From Brevibacterium sp. (GTDB lineage Bacteria > Actinomycetota > Actinomycetes > Actinomycetales > Brevibacteriaceae), in contig JAKDSA010000015.1 of NCBI GenBank assembly GCA_030457025.1, positions 1 to 50,275 on the forward strand: 50,275 nucleotides of DNA, read 5' to 3'. Of this stretch, positions 32,910 through 41,851 are shown piece after piece; within the stretch, counting starts at the first letter, position 1, and every line of letters starts with the position of its first letter. Both the position numbers and the translations under genes were made by a program. The notes beneath the pieces were generated by a model. The model saw nothing but the letters and a program-made list of their open reading frames with translations. It made no database searches and was not told the origin of the DNA.

Positions 32910-33543
32910 AATCTTTGTATCCTTATTTTAAACTGGTGACCGCCGGAGCGGTCTGGATGGTCGGGCCCTTTTGCGGGTCCGGCTGTTCACACTCTCAGAG
33001 ACCTGGTCTGATCGACAGTGCCGGTCAGTTGATCGTCTGGAAATGTGACTTCTCGTTGGATGATCTCCGCAGTGCACGCAGATCCAACGAAAAACTGTGG
33101 TGAAACCGACGTTCCGGAGTTCGTGCTGATGAAGAGAGCCCTTGTCTCAGGCGAAAGCGGGAAAGCTCGGTATCGGTAATGCACTCGAAGGTGCTGGACG
33201 GAAGCCGAAGAACGGCTGGATTGAAAAGTCTGGAAAAATCTTGAGAGGCACGGACGGTAGACACGCGCCAACTGGCAACTGCACGGCACCGAGCGAATCT
33301 ACCTACGCTCGCGGCGTCATGTGTTCCGCACCGTTTCGTACGGAACAACTCAACTCTAGCAGAGTGTATTGGGCATCGGCGCCAGAAAGTTCGAAGAATT
33401 CCTATTCGGCCATGTTCTTCCCGCCGCCTGGACAGTTCGGCAGCCCCCTAGCGGAGCCGATGCGGATCTGTGACACGCCGCAGATCGCTCAAATCTGCGG
33501 CAGTGTCCAGACAGTACTAAAGGTCGGCGTTTAGACTGCCCGG
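32910..33543. other. 634-bp intergenic region: csp leader and thioredoxin upstream DNA
   Basis: No gene is supported; several short frames on both strands have no ribosome sites or recognisable protein text. The minus-strand half should be the csp promoter and leader. An inverted repeat TGTTCCG (33323-33329) / CGGAACA (33342-33348) with a 12-bp centre could be an operator. Just before the thioredoxin start is TTTAGACT then six bases and the ATG, a -10-like element implying a leaderless mRNA. Confidence 0.45.
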
Positions 33544-33981
33544 ATGTCTACGATTGAAATCACCAAAGACAACTTCGAGTCAACCATCACCGACAGCTCG
33601 ATCCTTCTCCTCGACTTCTGGGCCGACTGGTGCGGCCCCTGCAAGCAGTTCGCCCCTGTGTACGAAGAGGCCTCCGAGCAGTACTCGGACGTCGTCTTCG
33701 GTAAGGTCGACACCGAGGCGCAGCAGGAGATCGCGGGACTCTTCTCGATCTCCTCGATCCCGACTCTCGTCGCCTTCCGTGAGGGCATCGTCGTCTTCGC
33801 CCAGCCGGGCGCGCTCGCTGCACCTCAGCTCGAGCAGGTCATCACCGCAGTCAAGGAACTCGACATGGACGAGGTCCGTGCGGAGCTGGCTAAGCAGGAA
33901 GCCGAGGCGGCCGAAGCAGCCGAAGGCTCCGACGCCGCCGAGGCCTCGCAGGTGTCACCCGAACCCGGAACGGAGCAGTGA
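33544..33981 (+). CDS. thioredoxin with acidic C-terminal extension
   Basis: The protein has 145 aa. The fold MSTIEITKDNFESTITDSSILLLDFWADWCGPCKQFAPVY contains the active site WCGPC (residues about 29-33) and the cis-proline motif SIPTLVAF. After about residue 108 there is an Ala/Glu-rich tail (KQEAEAAEAAEGSDAAEAS) not found in the 105-110-residue core family, probably disordered. Its stop overlaps the next gene in CAGTGACC, so the two are translationally coupled. The start has no Shine-Dalgarno; leaderless initiation is likely. Confidence 0.92.
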   Translation: MSTIEITKDNFESTITDSSILLLDFWADWCGPCKQFAPVYEEASEQYSDVVFGKVDTEAQQEIAGLFSISSIPTLVAFREGIVVFAQPGALAAPQLEQVITAVKELDMDEVRAELAKQEAEAAEAAEGSDAAEASQVSPEPGTEQ

Positions 33982-34691
33982 CCGAACCCCAGCAGGTCGC
34001 GAATGCGGGAGTCCCCGACTCCGTAGCGGCCTGGGAAGAGCGATACACCGAAACCGGTGATGCGATCTGGTCGGGCAACCCTAATGAGGCGCTCGTCGCC
34101 ACGGTCGGCAGCCTCACCCCCGGCCGGGTCCTCGACGTCGGCTGCGGCGAAGGCGCAGATGTCATCTGGCTGGCCGAGCACGGCTGGGAAGCCACCGGCA
34201 TCGATCTGTCGCAGACCGCCGTCGACCGGGCCGCAGAAGCGGCCGCAGCGAAGGGTGTCACCGCATCCTTCGAGGTCGCCGACGTCTCCACCTGGGATCC
34301 CTCGGGTTCGGAAGCAGGGGCAGAGCACCCTCGCCGAGGCGGCTATGACCTTGTCGTCGGCTGCTTCCTCCACACCCGGTTGCCCGACACCCGCGAGGAA
34401 CTCGTCGGGAAAGTCGCCGAGCATGTCGCGCCGGACGGTCGCCTGCTGCTCATCTCGCACGCCGAGATGCCGCCGTGGGCTGAGAATCATGATGACGAAC
34501 TGGGCCACGGCCTCGGTCACCATCATGAGCCGGTGTCCCCGAACGGCGATTTCGCTCTCCTCATCGGCGGCAGCCCCGTCCGCTGGGAGATCGATTTCGC
34601 CGAACTGCGCACCCGTGAGGTCGAAGGACCCGACGGTCAGCCGGCCGAACTCGACGACAGCGTGCTCCTGGCGCACAGGATCACCGACTGA
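33978..34691 (+). CDS. class I SAM-dependent methyltransferase
   Basis: The protein has 237 aa from a GTG that overlaps the thioredoxin stop. Motif I is GRVLDVGCGEGADVIWLA, with ATGIDLSQTAVDRA as motif Post I; the fold is seven-stranded and intact. The end of the protein (DFALLIGGSPVRWEIDFAEL) and the His-rich segment ENHDDELGHGLGHHHEP are subfamily features. The pairing with thioredoxin resembles the TehB-like/thiopurine group, but the substrate cannot be named. Confidence 0.85.
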   Translation: MTEPQQVANAGVPDSVAAWEERYTETGDAIWSGNPNEALVATVGSLTPGRVLDVGCGEGADVIWLAEHGWEATGIDLSQTAVDRAAEAAAAKGVTASFEVADVSTWDPSGSEAGAEHPRRGGYDLVVGCFLHTRLPDTREELVGKVAEHVAPDGRLLLISHAEMPPWAENHDDELGHGLGHHHEPVSPNGDFALLIGGSPVRWEIDFAELRTREVEGPDGQPAELDDSVLLAHRITD

Positions 34692-34815
34692 CGACAGCGT
34701 CAGCCGAGAACCACCTCGGCGAGTGAGATCACCGCATCTCACCTCGTGAAACACTGGCGGAAGATCGTGACCGAATTTGTCACCACCGGCCACAGAGAAG
34801 GGCTAGGGTTGAGCC

Positions 34816-37800
34816 ATGGCTCGGTTCAGTCCTCTCGAGTGGCCGGTGATCCGGCAGCTGCGTTCCTCCGATGCGTCGGGACGCGGCGAGTCGGTGATGT
34901 CCCAGAAAACGCGCGAGACCACCCCTCGCACCGCTACGGCGGACAAGGTCGTGCAGTCGGTCTGCCCGTACTGCGCAGTCGGCTGCGGCCAGAAGGTCTT
35001 CGTCAAGGACGACAAGGTCATCCAGATCGAAGGCGACCCGGACTCACCGATCTCACGCGGGCGTCTCTGCCCCAAGGGCGCGGCCAGCGAACAGCTGGTC
35101 AACGCGAACGGACGCGTCACCGACGTCCTCTACCGAGCACCGCGAGCCAAAGACTGGCAGAAGCTCGATCTGCATACCGCGATCGACATGGTCGCCGACC
35201 GCTTCATCGAAGCCCGCCGCAACCATTGGGAGGACTTCGACGACAACGGCCACCCGCTGCGTCGCACGATGGGGATCGCCAGCCTCGGCGGGGCGACCAT
35301 CGACAACGAGGAGAACTACCTCGCGAAGAAGCTCTACACGGCGGCGGGCGCGATACAGATCGAGAACCAGGCGCGTATTTGACACTCCGCTACGGTTCCC
35401 AGTCTGGGAACCTCGTTTGGGCGAGGCGGCGCCACACAACCCGTCCAGGATCTGGCGAATGCCGACTGCATCATCATCCAGGGATCCAATATGGCCGAGT
35501 GCCACCCAGTGGGCTTCCAATGGGTGACCGAGGCCAAGGCCCGAGGCGCACGCGTCATCCATGTCGATCCTCGATTCACACGCACCACCGCGATTGCCGA
35601 CAAGCACGTCCCGATCCGGGCCGGCTCGGACATCGTCTTACTCGGTGCGCTCATCAACCGTGTCCTGAGCGACGGTCTGTACTTCGATGAGTACGTCCGC
35701 GCTTACACCAACGCGAGCAACCTCATCAACGAGGACTTTGAGGACGCTGAGGACCTGGGTGGACTCTTCTCCGGATTCGACCCGGAGACGAACTCCTACG
35801 ACAACTCGACCTGGTCATACCAGACGGACGAATCGGGCGGCCCGGTCACCGATCAGAGTATGAGCGACCCGCGCACGGTCTTTCAGATACTCAAGCGCCA
35901 TTACTCTCGCTACACGCCTGAGATGGTCGCCGAGAGCTGCGGAATCAAGCCTGCCGACTTCGAGTATCTGTTCGAGTCGGTGACTCAGAACTCGGGTCGC
36001 GAGCGCACCACCTGCTTCGCCTACGCCGTGGGCTGGACCCAACATACCCTGGGCGCGCAGTACATCCGCACGGCCTCGATCCTCCAGCTTCTCCTGGGCA
36101 ACATGGGCCGTCCCGGCGGTGGCATCATGGCGCTTCGCGGTCACGCCACGATCCAGGGCTCGACAGACATTCCGACCCTGTTCAACCTGTTGCCCGGCTA
36201 CCTGCCGATGCCCAGCGCCGGCGTTCACGACAGTTTCGACGATTACGTGTCAGCAGTGGGCACCCCCGAGACGCACAAAGGGTTCTGGGCGAACGGTCGC
36301 AATTATGCCGTCAACCTGCTCAAGGCGTGGTGGGGCGATGCGGCAACAGAGGACAACGACTTCGCCTTCGACTACCTTCCCCGCATCAACGGCGCACACG
36401 GTACATACCAAAGCACCGAAAGGATGCTCGCCGACGGTGTCGACGGCTACTTCATCCTCGGTCAGAATCCGGCTGTCGGATCCGCCAACGGCAAGATGCA
36501 GCGAATGGCGATGAGCCATCTTAAGTGGATGGTCGTCCGTGACTTCCGCCTCATCGAATCCGCCACCTGGTGGAAGGACGGTCCCGAGATCGCAACCGGC
36601 GAACTCAAGACCGAGGACATCGAGACCGAGATGTTCTTCATGCCCGCCGCCAACCACACGGAGAAGGCCGGTACCTTCACTCAGACGCAACGTCTCGTGC
36701 AGTGGCGGCACAAGGCCGTCAATCCGCCCGGCGATGCTCAGAGCGAACTCGACTTCTTCTTCGAGCTCGGCAAACGGGTCAAAGAGAAATTGGCAGGTTC
36801 CACCGACCCGCGTGACCGTCCGATCCTGGATCTGACCTGGGACTACCCGGTGGACGAGGACGGCGAGGTCGATCCCGAATCCGTCCTCAGTGAGATCAAC
36901 GGCTACCATATCGGCGGGGAGAGGGACGGCAAGCCCCTGTCGACCTTCAACGAAATGACCGCTGACGGGACGACTGCCGGAGGCTGCTGGATCTATACGG
37001 GCATCTACGCTGGTGGAGTCAACATGGCCGCCCGTCGCAAACCGGGCAGCGAGCAGGACGAGGCTGCTCTGGAATGGGCGTGGGCCTGGCCGCTCAATCG
37101 ACGCATTCTCTACAACCGCGCCTCTGCTGCCCCCGACGGAACACCATGGTCGGAACGCAAGAAGTATGTGTGGTTCGATGAGGAGAAGGAGCGTTGGGTC
37201 GGTGCCGACGTCCCTGACTTCCCCATCGATCGTGCTCCCGGTGCACGTTCCGATCAGGCGTATGGGGGTCCGAGCCACCTCGACGGCGATGATCCATTCA
37301 TCATGCAGGCCGATGGCAAGGGCTGGCTCTTCGCTCCCAGCGGGATGGTCGACGGTCCTCTGCCGACTCATTACGAACCGCAGGAATCACCCGTGGCCAA
37401 CCCGCTCTACGATCAGCAGAGCAGCCCGACTCGACTGACCATGAAGCGCGAGGACAACCTCTCGGCCCCTGGCGCCGGCTATCCCGGCGCAGAGATCTAC
37501 CCCTACGTGTTCACCACCTACCGTTTGACCGAGCACCACACTGCCGGTGGCATGTCCCGCTGGCAGCCCTACCTCTCTGAGCTGCAGCCCGAGATGTTCT
37601 GCGAAGTCTCTCCGGAGCTCGCCGAAGAGGTGGGACTCGAACCCTACGGATGGGCCACCCTCGTCTCACCTCGCAGCGCCATCGAAGCACGAGTGCTCGT
37701 GACCAAGCGGATGACGCCGCTGACGATCGGTGGGAAGACAGTCCACCAGATCGGTCTGCCCTACCACTGGGCAGTCGGCGGAGGGGGGGCCACCGTTGAG

Positions 37801-38490
37801 GGCGACTCCGCGAACGACCTCCTCGGCGTGACCATGGATCCGAACGTCTTCATCCAGAACAGCAAACACGTCGCCGGAGCAGTAGTCCCCGGCCGTCGCC
37901 CGCGGGGACCGGCGCTTGTCGACTTCGTCAAGAAGTTCCAGGCGAACGCCGGACTGACTCCGGAATCGGGCAATGCGGCGGTGACTGTGCCCGACGAGGT
38001 GGTGGCCGCGTCCGCGAACGCCGACACCTCGGCTCATTCCGGTGGTCACCGCGATCGCGGTGGAGATTCCGCGGTCGGGGTCTCACCGAGTCGCACCTAC
38101 GGCCGACCGGCGCAGGGCCGCGGCAGCGATCAGGGCGACGCAGCAGGAAAGACGGCCAGCGGAGAAGACGACAACCGGGGTCCCGCCGATGCCGACGTCC
38201 GTCTGCGCGACAGCGCCGAGGACCGTCGGGGACCGGTCGACATCCGCCCAGCTGGCGCCGTGGATGACGAGTTCGGCGCCAAAGCGACCTCGGACGATGG
38301 TACCCGGTCCGATGTGGCCGATGATGGCACCCTTGACGGTGGTGACAGTCCTCCGCGAGCGGTCGACGGCGACGGCTACGGCGAAGACAGCGGCGACGGC
38401 GACACTCCGACGGGATCGTTTGATGGTGGGCGCTCGGAGGACAAAGAGGATGATACGAAGGACCATGGATCGAAAGGTGAGGAGGACTGA
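34816..38490 (+). CDS. fdhA: selenocysteine-containing formate dehydrogenase catalytic subunit, with C-terminal extension
   Basis: The molybdenum/tungsten-bis-MGD enzyme oxidises formate to CO2. Reading UGA 35380-35382 as selenocysteine (residue 189) joins two in-frame parts into 1,224 aa. The N-terminal 4Fe-4S ligands are CPYCAVGC and LCPKG; around Sec the text is IENQARI-U-HSATVPSLGTSFGRGGAT, the invariant active-site context, then GSNMAECHPVGFQW. The MGD-binding C-terminal domain ends near RPRGPALVDFVKKFQANAGL, which matches family lengths. A further ~175 residues of Asp/Gly/Arg-rich low complexity follow, unusual for FdhA. No Tat signal is seen, so the protein is cytoplasmic. It overlaps fdhB (TGATG). 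The start at 34816 is supported by family-like text (LEWPVIRQL). Confidence 0.93.
35380..35412 (+). promoter_or_regulatory. in-frame UGA (Sec codon) with SECIS-like hairpin
   Basis: The TGA at 35380-35382 is followed after 11 bases by GGTTCCC (35394-35400), the loop AGTCT (35401-35405) and GGGAACC (35406-35412), a perfect 7-bp stem. Bacterial SECIS elements lie just after the UGA and carry a GU in the apical loop, here GT at 35402-35403. SelB would bind it to deliver Sec-tRNA. The structure sits inside conserved coding codons. Confidence 0.8.
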
Positions 38491-39620
38491 TGTCGACTTC
38501 AACCGTCGAGAACGACCCTGTTGCGGACGGGCACTGGCATAATTCCGAGCACAACCGCAAGGGATTCTTCACCGATACGTCGATCTGCATCGGCTGCAAA
38601 GCCTGTGAGGTCGCCTGCAAGGAGTGGAACAACAATCCGCAGGACGGGACCTACGAACTCCTCGGCTCCTCCTATGACAACACGGGCAGCCTCGGCGCCA
38701 ACACTTGGCGACATGTTGCCTTCATCGAACAGGACGGCGAGCGGATCGAAGCCGCCCGGGAATCCGGACGGAAGCTCGTCAACCTCGGTATGCCGTCCAT
38801 CCGTCCCCGGACTGATGAGTCCGCGGGTGCTCAGCCCCTCGGCGGTGCCCTGGGTGAGGCGGCTTCCGGATCGGGCGGGGGTCTGCCTTCGACACCGCCG
38901 ATGGGAATCGACCTGCTGGCGCCCGGAGCCCTGGACCCCAGCGACCCGGAGGACATCGCCAAGCTCGACACGACACCGCCGGACACCGCGGACTTCCGCT
39001 GGCTGATGTCGTCGGACGTGTGCAAGCACTGCACCCACGCGGGCTGCCTCGACGTCTGCCCCACCGGCGCACTGTTCCGCACGGAATTCGACACCGTCGT
39101 CGTGCAGAACGACGTCTGCAACGGCTGCGGCACCTGTGTGGCCGGCTGTCCCTTCGGCGTCATCGAACGCCGCGACGACGGCACGATCAATACGCCGACC
39201 GACCGTGATCGCAGCGCCTCGGACATGGACGTGCCGGATAAGAACACTGCCAACAAATGCACGCTCTGCTACGACCGCCTCCTCGAGGGACAGGAACCGG
39301 CATGCGCGCAGACCTGCCCGACCGAGTCGATCAAGTTCGGCGACCATGAGGACATGGTCGACAAGGCCCACACCCGCGTCGCCGACCTCCACGCAAAGGG
39401 TATGACCGAGGCGCGCCTCTACGGTGCCAACCCGAACGACGGCGTCGGCGGCATAGGCTCCGTCTTCCTCATCCTCGACGAACCCGAGGTCTATGGCCTA
39501 CCGCCGGACCCGCGAGTGCCGACGAAGGATCTGCCGCAGATGTACGCCACCGCTGGCATGGCGGCATTGGGCATGGTCGCTGCCGCCGGGCTCGCGTTCC
39601 TCGGGAGCCGCCGTCCATGA
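38490..39620 (+). CDS. fdhB: formate dehydrogenase iron-sulfur subunit
   Basis: The protein has 376 aa, its start overlapping the fdhA stop. Cysteine motifs for four 4Fe-4S clusters are present: CIGCKACEVACKEW, CKHCTHAGCLDVCP, CNGCGTCVAGCPFGV and CTLCYDRLLEGQEPACAQTCPTESI. Between cluster 1 and 2 there is a Gly/Ser/Pro-rich insertion (SGSGGGLPSTPP). One C-terminal helix (AGMAALGMVAAAGLAFLG) anchors it to the membrane. The product passes electrons from FdhA to the NrfD-like subunit. Its stop overlaps nrfD (ATGA). Confidence 0.93.
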   Translation: MSTSTVENDPVADGHWHNSEHNRKGFFTDTSICIGCKACEVACKEWNNNPQDGTYELLGSSYDNTGSLGANTWRHVAFIEQDGERIEAARESGRKLVNLGMPSIRPRTDESAGAQPLGGALGEAASGSGGGLPSTPPMGIDLLAPGALDPSDPEDIAKLDTTPPDTADFRWLMSSDVCKHCTHAGCLDVCPTGALFRTEFDTVVVQNDVCNGCGTCVAGCPFGVIERRDDGTINTPTDRDRSASDMDVPDKNTANKCTLCYDRLLEGQEPACAQTCPTESIKFGDHEDMVDKAHTRVADLHAKGMTEARLYGANPNDGVGGIGSVFLILDEPEVYGLPPDPRVPTKDLPQMYATAGMAALGMVAAAGLAFLGSRRP

Positions 39621-40873
39621 GCACATCCGAATACGACTCCTACCGCCCACCCGAGCTGGACGGCGGACGGAAGAAGCGCCGCCGAGGCGGTCGACCCGGT
39701 GGCGGACGCGGTGGCTCCGGACGTGGCGACTCCGGGCGTGGCGGCGGTCAGGGTGGTGACGGCGCTGGCGGCCAGGGGTGGAAGAACCGCGGGTCCGACG
39801 GCAATCGTGAGATGCCGATGGTCGAGGACGTCGAGTTTTCCTCCTATTACGGCAGGCCGATCGTCAAAGCCCCGCCGTGGGGCGATGAGATCTCGCTCTA
39901 CCTGTTCCTCGGCGGTCTGGCCGGAGGGTCGAGCCTCCTGGGTCTCGGTGCACAGTTCAGTGATCGCCCGGGACTGCGCATCGCAACACGGCTGACAGCG
40001 ATCACCGCGACGGCCGTCGGTGGAGGCGCGCTCGTGGCCGATCTCGGCCGGCCCGAACGGTTCCTCAACATGATGCGCGTCTTCAAGGTGAGCTCGCCGA
40101 TGAGCCTGGGCACCTGGATACTGTCGGGATTCGGCGTGGGCTCGGGCGTCCTGACCGCCATCGAGGTCGACCGCCTGACTAGGCTGCGCCTGCCGCTTGG
40201 TCCGCTGCGTCGGGTGCTCCATGCTCTCGAAACACCGGCCGCCATCGAGTCCGCGCTCTTCGCCACTCCCTTGGCCGCCTACACGGGAGCGCTCCTCGGC
40301 GACACCGCGGTTCCCACCTGGAACGCGGCCGGTCGCAATGGACTGTCGTACGTGTTCGTGTCCTCGGCCGCCATGGCTGCCGGGGGAGCGGCTATGGCGC
40401 TGGCTCCCGTGCGTGAGACCGGGCCCGCTCGTCTGCTTGCGCTGGCGGGTACAGCCGGTGAGTCGTTCGCAATGGATCAGATGAAGAAGCGCATGCACCC
40501 CGCCGAGGTGGACCCGCTCGAAGAGGGCGAACCCGGCCATAAACTCCATCGGGCAGAGAAGCTGCTCATCGCCGGTGCGATCGGCACGGCCGTCGCCGAG
40601 GCGGGGGCCAGGGTCTTCGCAAAGAAGCTGGGCACGGGTGCGGTCTCTGCCTCAGGGGGGCGCAGCTGGAAGACTCGAGCTGCCCTGCGGACACTGTCGG
40701 TCGTCTCAGGTGCGGCACTCGCAGCCGCCTCGGCGTACACACGTTTCGGGGTGCTCGAAGCCGGACTCGAATCGACGAAGGATCCGCGCCACGTGGTCGA
40801 ACCGCAGCGCGCTCGCCTCGAAGAACGCCGTGCCCGCGGCATCGTCGACGATTCGATCACGACCGGGGCCTAG
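39617..40873 (+). CDS. nrfD: NrfD/PsrC-type membrane subunit of the formate dehydrogenase
   Basis: The protein has 418 aa. The first 70 residues are very unusual for the family: GGRKKRRRGGRPGGGRGGSGRGDSGRGGG, an Arg/Gly-rich disordered and strongly basic tail. The membrane part follows with about eight to nine helices (EISLYLFLGGLAGGSSLLGLGAQF, AITATAVGGGALVADLGRPERFLNMMRVFK, the conserved quinone-site region). NrfD subunits transfer electrons from the iron-sulfur protein to the quinone pool. It is translationally coupled to fdhB. It is the last gene of the fdhABnrfD operon; FdhD and MoCo genes are not nearby. Confidence 0.9.
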   Translation: MSTSEYDSYRPPELDGGRKKRRRGGRPGGGRGGSGRGDSGRGGGQGGDGAGGQGWKNRGSDGNREMPMVEDVEFSSYYGRPIVKAPPWGDEISLYLFLGGLAGGSSLLGLGAQFSDRPGLRIATRLTAITATAVGGGALVADLGRPERFLNMMRVFKVSSPMSLGTWILSGFGVGSGVLTAIEVDRLTRLRLPLGPLRRVLHALETPAAIESALFATPLAAYTGALLGDTAVPTWNAAGRNGLSYVFVSSAAMAAGGAAMALAPVRETGPARLLALAGTAGESFAMDQMKKRMHPAEVDPLEEGEPGHKLHRAEKLLIAGAIGTAVAEAGARVFAKKLGTGAVSASGGRSWKTRAALRTLSVVSGAALAAASAYTRFGVLEAGLESTKDPRHVVEPQRARLEERRARGIVDDSITTGA

Positions 40874-40932
40874 TGCGCGAAATAGCCAAGATGGCTTGCG
40901 AAAAACTCCCCGAGTAGTAACGTGGGACACCT

Positions 40933-41163
40933 ATGAAGAACGCAATCAAGGAGCTTCTCGCCGACCGCCGCAGCTTGAAAGAAGCTGCCATTGTGGCCAT
41001 CCTCGCTCTTTGTATCTACAACGGAATGAACCTCATCGGCTGGGGCAACCACATGTTCTCGTGGTGGCAGACACTGATCGTCGCACCAATGATCGGGTTC
41101 GTCTATTGGGTCTTCACTAGCGGATTCCGGCGCTTCCGCGATGAGGACGTCACGCCTTCCTGA
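40933..41163 (+). CDS. small membrane protein, tandem copy 1
   Basis: The protein has 76 aa. It begins MKNAIKELLADRRSLKEAAIVAIL and has two hydrophobic segments (AAIVAILALCIYNGMNLIGW and WWQTLIVAPMIGFVYWVFTSG), then a basic end RRFRDEDVTPS. It shares about 60 percent of its residues with the gene at 41389, including the complete N-terminal 14 residues (one change) and the DVTPS end. I recognise no named family. GTAACGTGG lies just before the ATG, and the corresponding position of copy 2 has GTAGCGTGG, so that element is conserved and may be a -10-like promoter box of a leaderless gene. Confidence 0.7.
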   Translation: MKNAIKELLADRRSLKEAAIVAILALCIYNGMNLIGWGNHMFSWWQTLIVAPMIGFVYWVFTSGFRRFRDEDVTPS

Positions 41164-41341
41164 ATGTCGTGCTTCGGAGGTATGCCGCACCCGCAGCTGC
41201 ATCTCCTACCGTTCGCTTCAGTCCCTACAGGCACCTGCGCACTCCGCCCTGCCGGTGACGAAACCACCTGTTGCGCTGGGTGTTCATGGCACTGACGGTG
41301 AGGGGTGACTGCTCAACGGCGAGTGGCGCTCCGAGAAATTG

Positions 41342-41355
41342 GCAACATGTGTTGC
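41342..41355. promoter_or_regulatory. palindrome before tandem copy 2
   Basis: GCAACA-TG-TGTTGC is a perfect 6-bp inverted repeat with a 2-bp centre, 33 bp before the copy 2 start codon. No equivalent is seen before copy 1, so the copies may be regulated differently. Confidence 0.4.
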
Positions 41356-41388
41356 AAAGTACAGCATGTGCCGTAGCGTGGAGAATCT

Positions 41389-41619
41389 ATGAAGAAGGCA
41401 ATCAAGGAGCTACTCGCGGACCGGCGCAGCCTCAAGGAAGCTGCGGTCGTGACTGTGCTCGTTCCACTGGTCCGGTTCGCCATGCACTTGATCGGTTGGG
41501 GCCATGGCACTTTCAGCTGGGCGGAGGCTATCCTCGGCGCGCTGTTGACTGGCGTCTTCTATTGGATAGTCATCAGCGGAATCCGACGAGTCCGCAACCA
41601 GGACGTCACGCCCTCCTGA
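41389..41619 (+). CDS. small membrane protein, tandem copy 2
   Basis: The protein has 76 aa, paralogue of 40933-41163. It begins MKKAIKELLADRRSLKEAAVVTVL and has two hydrophobic segments (VVTVLVPLVRFAMHLIGWGHG and AEAILGALLTGVFYWIVISGI), ending RRVRNQDVTPS. Identical length, conserved hydrophilic ends and diverging membrane segments suggest two specialised members. A palindrome at 41342-41355 lies before this copy only. Function is unknown; it lies between the fdh operon and selD but on the opposite strand to selD, which gives no firm link. Confidence 0.7.
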   Translation: MKKAIKELLADRRSLKEAAVVTVLVPLVRFAMHLIGWGHGTFSWAEAILGALLTGVFYWIVISGIRRVRNQDVTPS

Positions 41620-41851
41620 ACTGAAGATGGGGAAGGGCTGTTGCGGTTTGAAGGCATGCCGTACACGGAGCGCCATCTCCTACCCTTGGCTACAGAGTCT
41701 ACAGGTACCTGTGCACTACTCCGCCCTGCCGGTGACGAAACCACCTGTTGCAAAGGTTGTTCATGGCGCTGACGATGAGGGGCGGGCACCCAACGGCGAA
41801 GGTGCCCAACGGTAAGGGGTGCGCAACGACGAGGGGACCCTGGCCCAGCGG

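Larger units (their letters stand above)
40933..41790 (+). repeat. tandem duplication covering the 76-aa membrane protein genes and 3' flank
   Basis: Two gene copies start 456 bp apart, and the 3' flanks also match: CCGCCCTGCCGGTGACGAAA-type text occurs at 41244 and 41721, followed by a shared CCACCTGTTGC and TTCATGG. The copies diverged and each coding frame is intact, suggesting selection on both proteins. Confidence 0.75.

Noticed and set aside
33142..33534. 130-codon plus-strand frame before thioredoxin
   Set aside because: There is no ribosome site, composition is atypical, and no recognisable protein text is seen.
34746..35690. A 314-codon plus-strand frame overlapping the UGA of fdhA, which could suggest a frameshift instead of selenocysteine
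   Set aside because: Its protein text is Arg/Gly/Pro-rich shadow sequence. The fdhA frame is conserved on both sides of the UGA without any shift, and the Sec machinery is present.
36250..37371. 373-codon antisense frame within fdhA
   Set aside because: The sense strand encodes clear FdhA text throughout; the antisense translation has no recognisable motif and no ribosome site. It is a GC-rich shadow.
38499..39392. 297-codon antisense frame within fdhB
   Set aside because: The sense strand carries four cluster motifs of FdhB; the antisense text is low complexity.
39491..40549. 352-codon antisense frame within nrfD
   Set aside because: It is an Arg/Gln/His-rich shadow of the NrfD frame with no motif.
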